DNA from: Neorhizobium vignae | GTDB lineage: Bacteria; Pseudomonadota; Alphaproteobacteria; Rhizobiales; Rhizobiaceae | Direction: 5' to 3' | Assembly (NCBI RefSeq): GCF_000732195.1 | Contig: NZ_JNNU01000003.1 | Span: forward strand, 62,001 to 126,000 | Length of the DNA: 64,000 nt | Shown: positions 52,850 through 61,554 of the stretch, piece after piece | Layout: every line of letters begins with the position of its first letter | Numbering within the stretch: the first letter of the stretch is position 1 | The notes under the pieces: model-generated | The model's input: only the letters and a program-made list of their open reading frames with translations | What the model was told of the DNA's origin: nothing | Database searches by the model: none | Made by a program: the position numbers and the translations under genes

Positions 52850-53524
52850 TCAGCGAACGCGTGAGTTTCGCCTTGTATGCGGCCCGTCGCCTGTTTTCCG
52901 CTGCCGCTGTCGCGTCATGCTCCCGCCATTCCTCAACAACACCCGGTCGAGAATGTCTTCGACTAGCTTGGGATCAAAGACGTGGAACGTGATCTTTTTA
53001 GCCCGGCCACGCAACTTGACAGTTCGCGTTCCCGCACTGGGCAGTCGACCGTCTGCGAGCCAGCGGTGTCTCTCGCTCGTCTTAATCGCCAGGATGTCCT
53101 GTATTTCGCGCGGGATGACAGGCAACGTTTCGATGTCCTCCAGCGCTCTGGAGACAATGGTCGACGCGGCTTGAAACTCGGTCTTCGCGTTCGCGGGCAT
53201 CGACAGGATCAGCTCATGTCCTTCGAGGATGAGCGATTTCTTCGATGTCACCGGGAGCCGTGCTCGCATCTCGAGAAGTATCCCTTTCGCACGGACTGAC
53301 GACCCCAGCGTCGCTCCGGGCGTCAGTGTCCATGTCCTGAGGAATTCGATCTCGTTCTTTTCGTGCTTCGGCATGAAGCTTAGATGGGTTTCACATTCGG
53401 CCACATCAACGTTCGTTACGTCAGCGAGCCATTCGGGGGACCATGACGCTGCAGGGGCCATCGTAAGCGCGGCGATGTCAATGCGACGTTCGGCACCTCG
53501 ACTTGGTGACCTGACACGCGCCAT
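52850..53524 (-). CDS. Hypothetical protein with a DNA-binding-like C-terminus
   Basis: 224 aa if started at MARVRSPSRG; a TTG 40 codons upstream is possible and neither start has a strong ribosome site. The C-terminal part, VIPREIQDILAIKTSERHRWLADGRLPSAGTRTV (cited as IPREIQDILAIKTSERHRWL), followed by a basic stretch (LRGRAKKITFHVFDPKLVEDIL), looks like a helix-turn-helix of the excisionase or helix-repeat type plus a basic wing. The N-terminal part is featureless. Could be a plasmid- or island-borne regulator; uncertain. Confidence 0.5.
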   Translation of the reverse strand: MARVRSPSRGAERRIDIAALTMAPAASWSPEWLADVTNVDVAECETHLSFMPKHEKNEIEFLRTWTLTPGATLGSSVRAKGILLEMRARLPVTSKKSLILEGHELILSMPANAKTEFQAASTIVSRALEDIETLPVIPREIQDILAIKTSERHRWLADGRLPSAGTRTVKLRGRAKKITFHVFDPKLVEDILDRVLLRNGGSMTRQRQRKTGDGPHTRRNSRVR

Positions 53525-53654
53525 CACCTTCGACTTATGATTATTTTCGGGCAAACGAACGAGCGAACGACCCGCGCCGACTGGACGGCGACTTGAAAAA
53601 TCAAGCGAAATCAATGCATGGTAGGGTGCCCGGCGACGATTCAACAGAGCGTAA

Positions 53655-54575
53655 TCAGTTATCGAGATGAAACCGCTCCTTGCAGAGTGCGATCATCTGG
53701 CGCACCGGAGCCCAGTCGCCGAGTTCCTCGCGATAGATCACCCCCGTCCGCGTGTGCCTGTAATTGAGGTTGACCGGCACCGGGACGATGCGTGGGCAGG
53801 AGGTTGCCAGAACTGCCGCATCGGGCAGCAGGCAGAGGCAATCGCTCCGCTGAAGTATGGACAATGTCGAATGCAAGCTCTCGCAGCTCAGCCGGATGTC
53901 GGGCTCCCGCCCCAGCCGCTCGAAAAGACCGTGCTGCGTGGTGGCCTGATAGATCGGAAGCTCGGAATGGACGAGCCAGGGATAGTCGAGCAGGCGCTCC
54001 GGCGGAACCGCTCCTGCCGCATCGCGCGCGGCGAAGATCGGATGATCCTCACGTGCCATGACATTGTTGATCACTTTCGTCAGCGGAAGTGCGACGAGGC
54101 GGAAGTCTTGCGGATCATCGATCGTCATTCCCGTGAACAGCATGTCGAGGCGCCCCTCGAGGAGATCGGTGAGCGAGTTCGCATAACGGCTGTTCCTGAG
54201 CTCGAACACGATCTTGGGGAATCGTTGCTGCATGTCGACGAGCAGTTCCGGCAGGATTGCGGGACGCCACATCGGTCCGGCGCCGATCCGCAAATAGGCC
54301 TTGCCTATTGCCCTGTCGGACATCAGTTCCTGCTCGGCCACTTCCCAGTGACGCATCATCCGCAGCGATTCTGACAGGACTCTCTCCCCGAACAGCGTCG
54401 GACGGACGCCGCGTGCGTGCCGCTCCAGAAGCGGCCGCCCGAAATGGGCCTCCAACTGGGCGAGAGATCGAGACAAAGCGGGTTGCGTGAGGTTCAGCCG
54501 TTCGGCGGCGCGACGCAGACTGCCTTCCTCGACGATCGCCTGAAGACGGAAGAGGTGGGTGATCTGATCCAGCAT
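53655..54575 (-). CDS. LysR-family regulator of the sulfated-sugar locus
   Basis: 306 aa. N-terminal winged helix-turn-helix (FRLQAIVEEGSLRRAAERLNLTQPALSRSLAQLE, cited as GSLRRAAERLNLTQPALSR) and a LysR substrate domain with LRIGAGPMWRPAILPELL. It is divergent from the transporter operon starting at 54747 with 171 bp between, the usual place for a LysR-controlled promoter. The inducer is probably an intermediate from the imported sugar (inference). Confidence 0.9.
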   Translation of the reverse strand: MLDQITHLFRLQAIVEEGSLRRAAERLNLTQPALSRSLAQLEAHFGRPLLERHARGVRPTLFGERVLSESLRMMRHWEVAEQELMSDRAIGKAYLRIGAGPMWRPAILPELLVDMQQRFPKIVFELRNSRYANSLTDLLEGRLDMLFTGMTIDDPQDFRLVALPLTKVINNVMAREDHPIFAARDAAGAVPPERLLDYPWLVHSELPIYQATTQHGLFERLGREPDIRLSCESLHSTLSILQRSDCLCLLPDAAVLATSCPRIVPVPVNLNYRHTRTGVIYREELGDWAPVRQMIALCKERFHLDN

Positions 54576-54746
54576 GGCAAGTGATAAGCTTCATTTATCG
54601 GTAGCGCCGTTAATTGCATTTTTCGTGCATTGCCTCAACTGGTATGGCTTCGGGATGCCAAGAATGTGTATCTGGCAGAATCTTATTCGCTACATGCAGC
54701 CTGTCTGGCCGGGGAGCGGGCAAGTCAGGCTCTCGGGGAGGAGAGC

Positions 54747-56255
54747 ATGCGAAACCGATTGATTTTGTCCGCCTTGACGGCGGCTTTTTTATCCGTGCCG
54801 CCGGTCGCACAGGCAGAGGTCGGGAACACTCCCGAAACGCTTGCGATCGCCGGCATTCTGGATAACGACACCTTCGACCGTGCCGGCCTTTCCATCGGCC
54901 ATCGCGCCCAATATTGGATGCCGGTCTTCGATACCTTGCTCTACACGGCCCCCGACGGCAAGACGATGCCGAACCTGGCTACCGAATGGCGCTTCAACAG
55001 CGATGGCACGGAGCTGACGCTCAAGCTGCGTGAGGGCGTCAAATTTTCCGACGGAACACCGTTCAACGCGCAGGCGGTGAAGGCAAACCTCGAGTACCTG
55101 CGCGATGGCGTCGGGCAGAACACCTGGATGGCTGGCGCCATCAAGGATGTCGAGATCGTAGGCCCTGCCGAACTGAAGCTGCATCTCAAGGAGCCAGATC
55201 CGGGCATGCTCTTCAATCTGGCGACGGTCGGCGGCGCGATGGCGAGCCCCGCGACCCTCGGCAAGGCTGATTCCAAAATGCTCCCGATCGGCTCCGGGCC
55301 TTACATCTACGACACGGCACGCTCGGTGACAGGGCGGCAATACGTCTACAAGCGTAATCCGGATTATTGGAATGCCGGCGCCTTTCCGTTCGAAACCATG
55401 ACGATCACCCCGATCAACGATCTCAGCGCGCGGATGAATGCGCTGAAATCCGGTCAGGTGGATGCCGCCGCGGGCGAAGGGCAGGTCGTCACCGAGGCCG
55501 AGGCGAGCAAGCTGACGGTTTCCAGATTGCCCGTGGACTGGCTGGGTCTGTTTCTCTCTGACCGCGACGGCAAGATGGTGAAGGCGCTGTCCGACGTCCG
55601 GGTCCGGCGCGCCATCAATATGGCATTCGATGAAAAAGCGATCCTGAAGTTCGTCGCCAGGGGTTACGGCGAAGTCACCGATCAGCCTTTCGTTCCGCCG
55701 AGCGAAGCCTTCGATCCATCGCTGGACGGGACCTATCCATATGACCCGAAGGCGGCCCGTGCCCTGCTTGCCGAAGCGGGTTATCCAAACGGCTTCAGCG
55801 TCACGATGCCGGATATCGGCACGCTTGCTCCCTATACGCCGATCATCACCCAGCAACTCAAGGATATCGGCGTCACCGTCAGCTGGGTGAAAGTTCCGCC
55901 GAACGTCACGATCGCCGAGTTGCTGTCGGGCAAATACCCGATGTTCCTCTTCCGTCTGGGCAGCCAGTCGCCCTGGGCCGACTTCAACAAATTCGCCTTC
56001 GCAAACTCCCCCTGGAATACGTCCAAGGCAAAGGACGAAAAGCTGGAGGCTCTCCTGAAGAAAGCCCAGTACACGCCTCCAGGCAAGGAGCAGAATGCCG
56101 CGATGCAGGCCGCCAATCGATACATGGTCGAGAATGCCTTCTTTGCGCCGTGGTTCCGGATCGACAGCATTTACATTTCCAGCGCGGAGGTGAAGGTCCA
56201 GATGCAGGCGCAGAACATCGTGCCTTGGCCGCGCAATTATGCGCCTGCAAAGTGA
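54747..56255 (+). CDS. ABC transporter substrate-binding protein, family 5
   Basis: 502 aa. Start at MRNRLILSALTAAF, preceded by GGGAGG. Signal peptide 1-23 (AQA-E). Family 5 parts: LATEWRFNSDGTELTLKLREGVKFSDGTPFNA (cited as LKLREGVKFSDGTPFNAQAV), LPIGSGPYIYD, VRRAINMAFDEKAIL. First gene of a seven-gene run including two ATPase domains, a sulfatase and a GH3 enzyme; the ligand is therefore probably a sulfated sugar rather than a peptide. Confidence 0.92.
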   Translation: MRNRLILSALTAAFLSVPPVAQAEVGNTPETLAIAGILDNDTFDRAGLSIGHRAQYWMPVFDTLLYTAPDGKTMPNLATEWRFNSDGTELTLKLREGVKFSDGTPFNAQAVKANLEYLRDGVGQNTWMAGAIKDVEIVGPAELKLHLKEPDPGMLFNLATVGGAMASPATLGKADSKMLPIGSGPYIYDTARSVTGRQYVYKRNPDYWNAGAFPFETMTITPINDLSARMNALKSGQVDAAAGEGQVVTEAEASKLTVSRLPVDWLGLFLSDRDGKMVKALSDVRVRRAINMAFDEKAILKFVARGYGEVTDQPFVPPSEAFDPSLDGTYPYDPKAARALLAEAGYPNGFSVTMPDIGTLAPYTPIITQQLKDIGVTVSWVKVPPNVTIAELLSGKYPMFLFRLGSQSPWADFNKFAFANSPWNTSKAKDEKLEALLKKAQYTPPGKEQNAAMQAANRYMVENAFFAPWFRIDSIYISSAEVKVQMQAQNIVPWPRNYAPAK

Positions 56256-56267
56256 GTTCGGACGCCG

Positions 56268-57209
56268 ATGATACGGTATCTTCTGAAACGGGTCGCCTCC
56301 GGCATCGCGCTGCTTTGCCTGGTCTCGACCATAACCTTCATGATGGTTTTCGGCGCCACGGGCAACGTCGCCCGCAACATTCTCGGTGAGAACGCGACGG
56401 CCGACCAGGTGACGGCGCTGAACAGCCGGCTGGGGCTCGACCGACCGCTGATGGTCCAATTCGGGGATTGGGTGAGCCATGCCGTTCGCGGCGACCTTGG
56501 CCCGTCATGGACGATGAGCGAGAGCGTGGCGTCGGCACTTGCAAGCCGGCTGCCCGTCACCCTGTCGATGGTGACGATCGCCGTGGCGATGATGGCGCTC
56601 CTTTCGGCAATGCTCGGCATCGCCGCGGCTGTCCGCGGCGGCTGGGCGGACCGCGCCATCCAGATCGTCAGCGTCGCAGGTTTTGCCATGCCCAACTTCT
56701 GGCTTGGCCTGCTGCTGGTCCTTACCTTCTCGGTCAAGCTCGGTTTGTTGCCCGCGACCGGTTATGTTTCGTTCAGTGCTTCACCGTCCGCCTGGGCGGC
56801 TTCCCTGGTGCTTCCCGTGACGGCGCTGGTGCTTTCGGGAATAGCTTCGGCCTCCCAGCAGATCCGGGGCGCGGTCATCGACGCGCTCAAGCAGGATTAC
56901 GTGCGCACACTCCGCGCCCGCGGCGTCAGCCCGCGTTCGGTGCTCTATCGCCACGCGCTGCGCAACGCGATGCCGGCGGCGCTGACCGTGCTTTCGGTAC
57001 AGTTCATTGCTCTTCTGGGCGGCGCCGCCGTCATCGAGCGCGTGTTCGCCATTCCCGGCATGGGCTCGTTGACGGTCTCGGCTGCCCTGATCGGCGACGT
57101 TCCCGTGCTCATGGGAGTGGTCGTGACCCTCATCATCGTGGTCGTTCTGGTGAACATACTGATAGACTTCCTCAACGCATGGGCAAATCCGAAGGTGAGG
57201 ATGTCATGA
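56268..57209 (+). CDS. Opp/Dpp-type ABC transporter permease (DppB position)
   Basis: 313 aa. MIRYLLKRVASGIALLCLVST N-terminus, FGATGNVARNILGENATADQV, LGLDRPLMVQFGDWV, GDLGPSW, EAA-type loop and VIERVFAIPGMGSL. About six transmembrane segments. The stop overlaps the next gene in ATGA, 12 bp gap upstream. Partner of the permease half of the fusion that follows. Confidence 0.92.
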   Translation: MIRYLLKRVASGIALLCLVSTITFMMVFGATGNVARNILGENATADQVTALNSRLGLDRPLMVQFGDWVSHAVRGDLGPSWTMSESVASALASRLPVTLSMVTIAVAMMALLSAMLGIAAAVRGGWADRAIQIVSVAGFAMPNFWLGLLLVLTFSVKLGLLPATGYVSFSASPSAWAASLVLPVTALVLSGIASASQQIRGAVIDALKQDYVRTLRARGVSPRSVLYRHALRNAMPAALTVLSVQFIALLGGAAVIERVFAIPGMGSLTVSAALIGDVPVLMGVVVTLIIVVVLVNILIDFLNAWANPKVRMS

Positions 57210-58969
57210 GCGACATCAACACCGCCCAGCCGCCAATGCCCGCCGCTTCGCAGCGCCGTCACTTCGTCCGCTCGGTGCTCACCAATCCGACAGGCCTTGT
57301 CGCCTCGCTGGCGCTGCTGATCGTCATCGCATCGGCGATCTTCGCGCCTCTGCTTGCACCCAACGATCCGTCCGCCGTCCAGATATTCAAGGTCAATGCC
57401 GTCGCCGGCGACGGTTATCTCCTCGGCGGCGACGGTTCGGGGCGCGACATATGGAGCCGTCTCGTGCATGGCGGCCGCAACACATTCCTCGGCGCGCTGA
57501 TCACGGTCGTCATCGCCGCATCCATCGGGGTGACGGCGGGGCTCTTCGCCGGCTTTTACGGCAGGAAGCTCGACCTCGTGGCCCGCTGGATCTCCGACGG
57601 CATCATGGCGCTGCCGGCGCTGATCGTATTGCTCGCCTTCTATCAGGCGCTCGGGGCCTCGATCTACCTGTCGATGGCGGTCTTCGGGGTGATGCTGTCG
57701 CCGGGCTTCTTCCGGCTTACGCGCAATCTCGTCAACGGCGTCAAACACGAGCTCTATATCGACGCGGCGCGGGTCTCGGGTCTCAGCGACCTCAGGATCA
57801 TCACCAGGCATATCCTGCTTTCGGTGCGGGCGCCGGTGGTCATCCAGACCTCCATCGTCGCCGGGATCGCGATCGTCGTCCAGTCCGGCCTCGAGTTCCT
57901 CGGGCTGGGTGACCCCAGCACGCCGACCTGGGGCGGCATGCTGCAGGACGCCTTTTCCAACATCTATGTCTCGCCGCAGGCGATCCTCTGGCCGGGGCTG
58001 GCAATCACGGCAACGGTGGCTTCGCTGGTGCTGCTTGCGAACGCCATCCGGGACCGCATGCAACAGGGCGGCGTTCAGGTCAGAGCGCCGAAGGTCCTTC
58101 CCCTGGCGGCGAGCGAACCGCTGCCGCCAACCACATCCGATATGCTTCTCGACGTGCGGGATCTGGTCGTAGCCTATCCTGCGAACGACGGCTGGCGCGA
58201 AGTCGTCAAGGGTGTGAGCCTCAGCCTCAAGCGAGGCGAAGTCCTGGGGCTCGTCGGCGAAAGCGGATCGGGCAAGAGCCAGACGGCCTTCGCCATCCTC
58301 GGACTTCTGTCGCCCGGCGGCCGGGTTCTCTCCGGCTCCATCCGGTTCGACGGCATCGATCTCGGCAAACCTTCCGGGGATGAGGTCCGGGCTCTTCGCG
58401 GCAAGCGCATCGCCTATGTTCCCCAGGAGCCGATGGCCAATCTGGATCCGGCGTTCCGGATCGGATTCCAGCTCGTCGAGCCGATGATGACGGTGCTCGG
58501 AATTTCGCGGGCGGAAGCGACGCGACGGGCGCTGAAACTGCTTGCCCGCGTGAAGCTGCCGGATCCGGAACGGGTATTTCGCGCCTATCCGCACGAGATC
58601 TCGGGGGGCATGGCCCAGCGCGTCCTCATTGCCGGTGCGGTCGCCTGCAGCCCCGACCTTCTGATCGCCGACGAACCGACGACTGCGCTCGACGTAACCG
58701 TGCAGGCCGAAGTGCTCGATCTTCTGCGCGACCTGCAAAAGGAGTTCAACATGGCGGTCATGCTGGTGACCCACAATTTCGGAGTCGTGGCGGATAGCTG
58801 CGACCGGGTGGCCGTCATGAAGGACGGCAGGATCGTCGAAATCAACACCGTGGCCGACCTCTTCGCCGCGCCGTCGCACGACTACACCCGCATGCTTCTC
58901 GATTCCGTCCTCGAAGCTGGCAGGACGCGCACATATCGGCCACCGATGACGGAGGGGATGCGGGCATGA
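57206..58969 (+). CDS. ABC transporter permease-ATPase fusion (DppC + DppD in one chain)
   Basis: 587 aa. Residues 1-290 are a DppC-type permease (membrane segment at 30-50, LLGGDGSGRDIWSRLVHGG, EAA loop AARVSGLSDLRIITRHILLSV, LEFLGLGDPSTPTWGGML). A short linker leads to a DppD-type ATPase (about 310-587) with Walker A GESGSGKSQ, Q-loop VPQEPMANLDP, signature ISGGMAQRVLIAGAV and Walker B LLIADEPTTALDVT. No stop, frameshift or internal ribosome site is seen between the halves. A minority of alphaproteobacterial oligopeptide-type importers use this fusion. ATGA overlaps on both sides. Confidence 0.93.
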   Translation: MSDINTAQPPMPAASQRRHFVRSVLTNPTGLVASLALLIVIASAIFAPLLAPNDPSAVQIFKVNAVAGDGYLLGGDGSGRDIWSRLVHGGRNTFLGALITVVIAASIGVTAGLFAGFYGRKLDLVARWISDGIMALPALIVLLAFYQALGASIYLSMAVFGVMLSPGFFRLTRNLVNGVKHELYIDAARVSGLSDLRIITRHILLSVRAPVVIQTSIVAGIAIVVQSGLEFLGLGDPSTPTWGGMLQDAFSNIYVSPQAILWPGLAITATVASLVLLANAIRDRMQQGGVQVRAPKVLPLAASEPLPPTTSDMLLDVRDLVVAYPANDGWREVVKGVSLSLKRGEVLGLVGESGSGKSQTAFAILGLLSPGGRVLSGSIRFDGIDLGKPSGDEVRALRGKRIAYVPQEPMANLDPAFRIGFQLVEPMMTVLGISRAEATRRALKLLARVKLPDPERVFRAYPHEISGGMAQRVLIAGAVACSPDLLIADEPTTALDVTVQAEVLDLLRDLQKEFNMAVMLVTHNFGVVADSCDRVAVMKDGRIVEINTVADLFAAPSHDYTRMLLDSVLEAGRTRTYRPPMTEGMRA

Positions 58970-59778
58970 ACGATCGCATCCTTGTCGATTGCCGCGACGT
59001 CAACGTCCATTTCGGCGCACACCATGTCCTGAAGCACGTCAATCTGACCATCCGTCCCGGCGAAACCGTGGGGCTGGTGGGTGAGAGCGGATCGGGCAAG
59101 ACGACGCTCGGGCGCGCCATTCTCGGCATCGGCCCCGTCAGCTCCGGCGAGATATGGTTCGACGGCGAGAATATCGCTGGAGTGCCGCCTCGCTCACGCA
59201 AGGGCCAGGCGGCCATCCAGGCGGTATTCCAGGATCCCTACAGCTCGCTCAACCCGTCGATGACGATCGAGGACATCCTGACGGAACCGATTGTCGCGCG
59301 CGGGCTTGCCTCGCGTGCCGATGCCTCCCGGCAGGTCCGAAAGCTGCTCGATCAGGTCGCCCTGCCAAGCGATGCGGCGGAACGGTTTGCCCGCGAGTTT
59401 TCCGGCGGCCAGCGCCAGCGGATCGCCATCGCCCGGGCGCTGGCGCTGTCTCCACGGCTCATCGTCTGCGATGAACCGGTCTCCGCACTCGATCTTTCCA
59501 CTCAATCCCGGGTGATGGATCTGTTCATCGAGATCCAGGAGCGGACGGGTGTCGCCTATCTGTTCGTTTCCCACGATCTGGCTGCGGTGCGCCACATTTC
59601 ACATCGCGTCGCGGTGATGCGCTTCGGCGAGATCGTCGAATTCGGAGAATGCGATCAGGTGACGGCGCGCCCCGCTCACGACTACACGAAGCGTCTGCTT
59701 CTCGCCGCGCCCGTCGCCGATCCCGCAAGGCAGGCGGAACGGCGCGCCGCGTTTCGCGCCCTTGCAATGACGGCCTAA
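58966..59778 (+). CDS. Opp/Dpp-type ABC transporter ATP-binding protein (DppF position)
   Basis: 270 aa. Walker A GESGSGKTT near residue 43, Q-loop VFQDPYSSLNPSMTI, signature FSGGQRQRIAIARAL, Walker B LIVCDEPVSALDLS. Shorter than many DppF proteins; it lacks the long Cys-rich C-terminal tail seen in the DeoR operon's ATPases. ATGA overlap with the fusion gene. Three bases separate it from the sulfatase gene, tying transport to desulfation. Confidence 0.93.
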   Translation: MNDRILVDCRDVNVHFGAHHVLKHVNLTIRPGETVGLVGESGSGKTTLGRAILGIGPVSSGEIWFDGENIAGVPPRSRKGQAAIQAVFQDPYSSLNPSMTIEDILTEPIVARGLASRADASRQVRKLLDQVALPSDAAERFAREFSGGQRQRIAIARALALSPRLIVCDEPVSALDLSTQSRVMDLFIEIQERTGVAYLFVSHDLAAVRHISHRVAVMRFGEIVEFGECDQVTARPAHDYTKRLLLAAPVADPARQAERRAAFRALAMTA

Positions 59779-59781
59779 ACC

Positions 59782-61542
59782 ATGCGCGCCATCGTCCTGA
59801 TGTTCGACAGCCTCAACCGCCGTCTTCTGCCGTCCTATGGCGACAGGACCGCGCATGCGCCGAATTTCGGGCGGCTTGCGGAAAAGACGGCCACGTTCGA
59901 CCGCTGTTATGCCGGTTCCATGCCCTGCATGCCGGCGCGGCGCGAAATGCATACCGGCCGATACAACTTTCTCCACCGGTCCTGGTCACCGATCGAGCCG
60001 TTCGATGACAGCGTGCCGGAATTGCTGAGAAACGCCGGGATCTACACCCATCTCGTCACCGACCATCAGCATTATTGGGAGGATGGGGGGGCGACCTACC
60101 ATACGCGCTTTTCGTCGCACGAGTTCTTTCGCGGCCAGGAAGGCGACCTCTGGAAAGGCATTGTCGAAGGTGTGGATCGCACGCGTCTCGTCGACTTCCT
60201 CTACCAGATGAAGCGGCACGACCCAATCAACCGGACCTATCTCAGGGACGAGCGAGACCACCCGCAAACGCGGACATTCGATGCCGGCCTGCAGTTCATC
60301 GAGACCAATGCCGGCCAGGACGACTGGATGCTGCAGATCGAGACTTTCGATCCGCACGAGCCGTTCTTCAGCTATGCCGAATATCACGCGCTCTACCCCG
60401 ATACCGGCGAGGATTTCGACTGGCCGCCTTATGATCGCGTCACCGAGGCTGAAGAACGGGTTCTCCAGGCGCGGCATCGCTATCTGGCGCTGCTTTCGAT
60501 GTGCGACCGCAATCTCGGCCGGCTGCTTGACATGATGGACGAGAAGAACATGTGGGACGATACGATGCTGATCGTTTGCACGGACCATGGCTATATGCTC
60601 GGCGAAAGGGGCTGGTGGGGTAAATCCGTCATGCCGTGGTACGACGAGACGATCCACACGCCCTTCTTCGTCTGGGATCCGCGGGCCAGGGTTGCCGGCG
60701 AGCGGCGCTCCGCGCTCGTCCAAACCATAGACATAGCGCCGACGCTCCTCGACCTCTTCGGCCTCCGGCCGACGCCTGATATGCAGGGAAGGCCGCTCCT
60801 CGAGGCGGTCAGAAACGATGCTCCGGTCCGCAACGCGGGACTGTTCGGGAATTTCGGGGGGCACGTGTGTGTCACCGATGGCCGTTACGTCTACATGCGA
60901 TGCTGCGCCGCCGAGGACAATTCGCCGCTCCATGAATATACGCTGATGCCGACCCACATGCGCGCCCGCTTCTCTCCGGACGAACTGTCGAAGGCGGAGC
61001 TCGCGCAGCCTTTTTCCTTTACCAAAGGGGCTCCTGTCCTGCGCATACCGGGATGGACGATCCGGGGCCCCTGGGTCTTCGGGACCCTGCTCTACGATCT
61101 TGAGACGGATCCCGAGCAGAAAAATCCGCTCCGGGACGAGAGAATCGAATTGCGGTTGGTCGAGTTGCTTGTCGATCTGATGCGTGCCTCCGATGCGCCC
61201 TCCGATCAGTTCGAACGGCTGGGCCTTCCGCAAACGGGACCGGTGGGGACCGAACACCTGCTCATCGACAGACAATGGGCGCAGGTCGTTTCCGGCCAGC
61301 GGACCGTGGCGAAGGTGAGCGATTTCCCTCAAGGCGCTCGGGTGGCGAATATCCCGATCGCGAAGCTCATGGCCGACGAAACGACGCGCCGCATCCTGAT
61401 TGCGGAGGTTTCTCGTCTTGCGAACGGGCAACTGCCTGCCCCGCTCGCCGCAAAGACGCTCGTACAGGCCGCGACGGCCTGGCCGGAACTGGACTTGGAA
61501 AAGCTCGAGGCGATCGAGCGCGCGCTTACCGAGCAGGTTTGA
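59782..61542 (+). CDS. Cytoplasmic type I sulfatase of the sulfated-sugar operon
   Basis: 586 aa, no signal peptide. The formylglycine motif is C49-M-P-A-R, in the variant Cys-x-Pro-Ala-Arg form, with flanking MPCMPARREMHTGR. Sulfatase core parts include the N-terminal FDSLNRRLLPSYG (first metal Asp), CTDHGYMLGERGWWGK (metal Asp-His) and DPHEPFF. It would remove sulfate from a sugar after import, before or together with the GH3 enzyme 12 bp downstream. Needs formylglycine formation, for which the enzyme at 63291-64000 is available. Phosphonate monoester hydrolases share the fold and are an alternative. Confidence 0.9.
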   Translation: MRAIVLMFDSLNRRLLPSYGDRTAHAPNFGRLAEKTATFDRCYAGSMPCMPARREMHTGRYNFLHRSWSPIEPFDDSVPELLRNAGIYTHLVTDHQHYWEDGGATYHTRFSSHEFFRGQEGDLWKGIVEGVDRTRLVDFLYQMKRHDPINRTYLRDERDHPQTRTFDAGLQFIETNAGQDDWMLQIETFDPHEPFFSYAEYHALYPDTGEDFDWPPYDRVTEAEERVLQARHRYLALLSMCDRNLGRLLDMMDEKNMWDDTMLIVCTDHGYMLGERGWWGKSVMPWYDETIHTPFFVWDPRARVAGERRSALVQTIDIAPTLLDLFGLRPTPDMQGRPLLEAVRNDAPVRNAGLFGNFGGHVCVTDGRYVYMRCCAAEDNSPLHEYTLMPTHMRARFSPDELSKAELAQPFSFTKGAPVLRIPGWTIRGPWVFGTLLYDLETDPEQKNPLRDERIELRLVELLVDLMRASDAPSDQFERLGLPQTGPVGTEHLLIDRQWAQVVSGQRTVAKVSDFPQGARVANIPIAKLMADETTRRILIAEVSRLANGQLPAPLAAKTLVQAATAWPELDLEKLEAIERALTEQV

Positions 61543-61554
61543 ACGGAGGGATCG

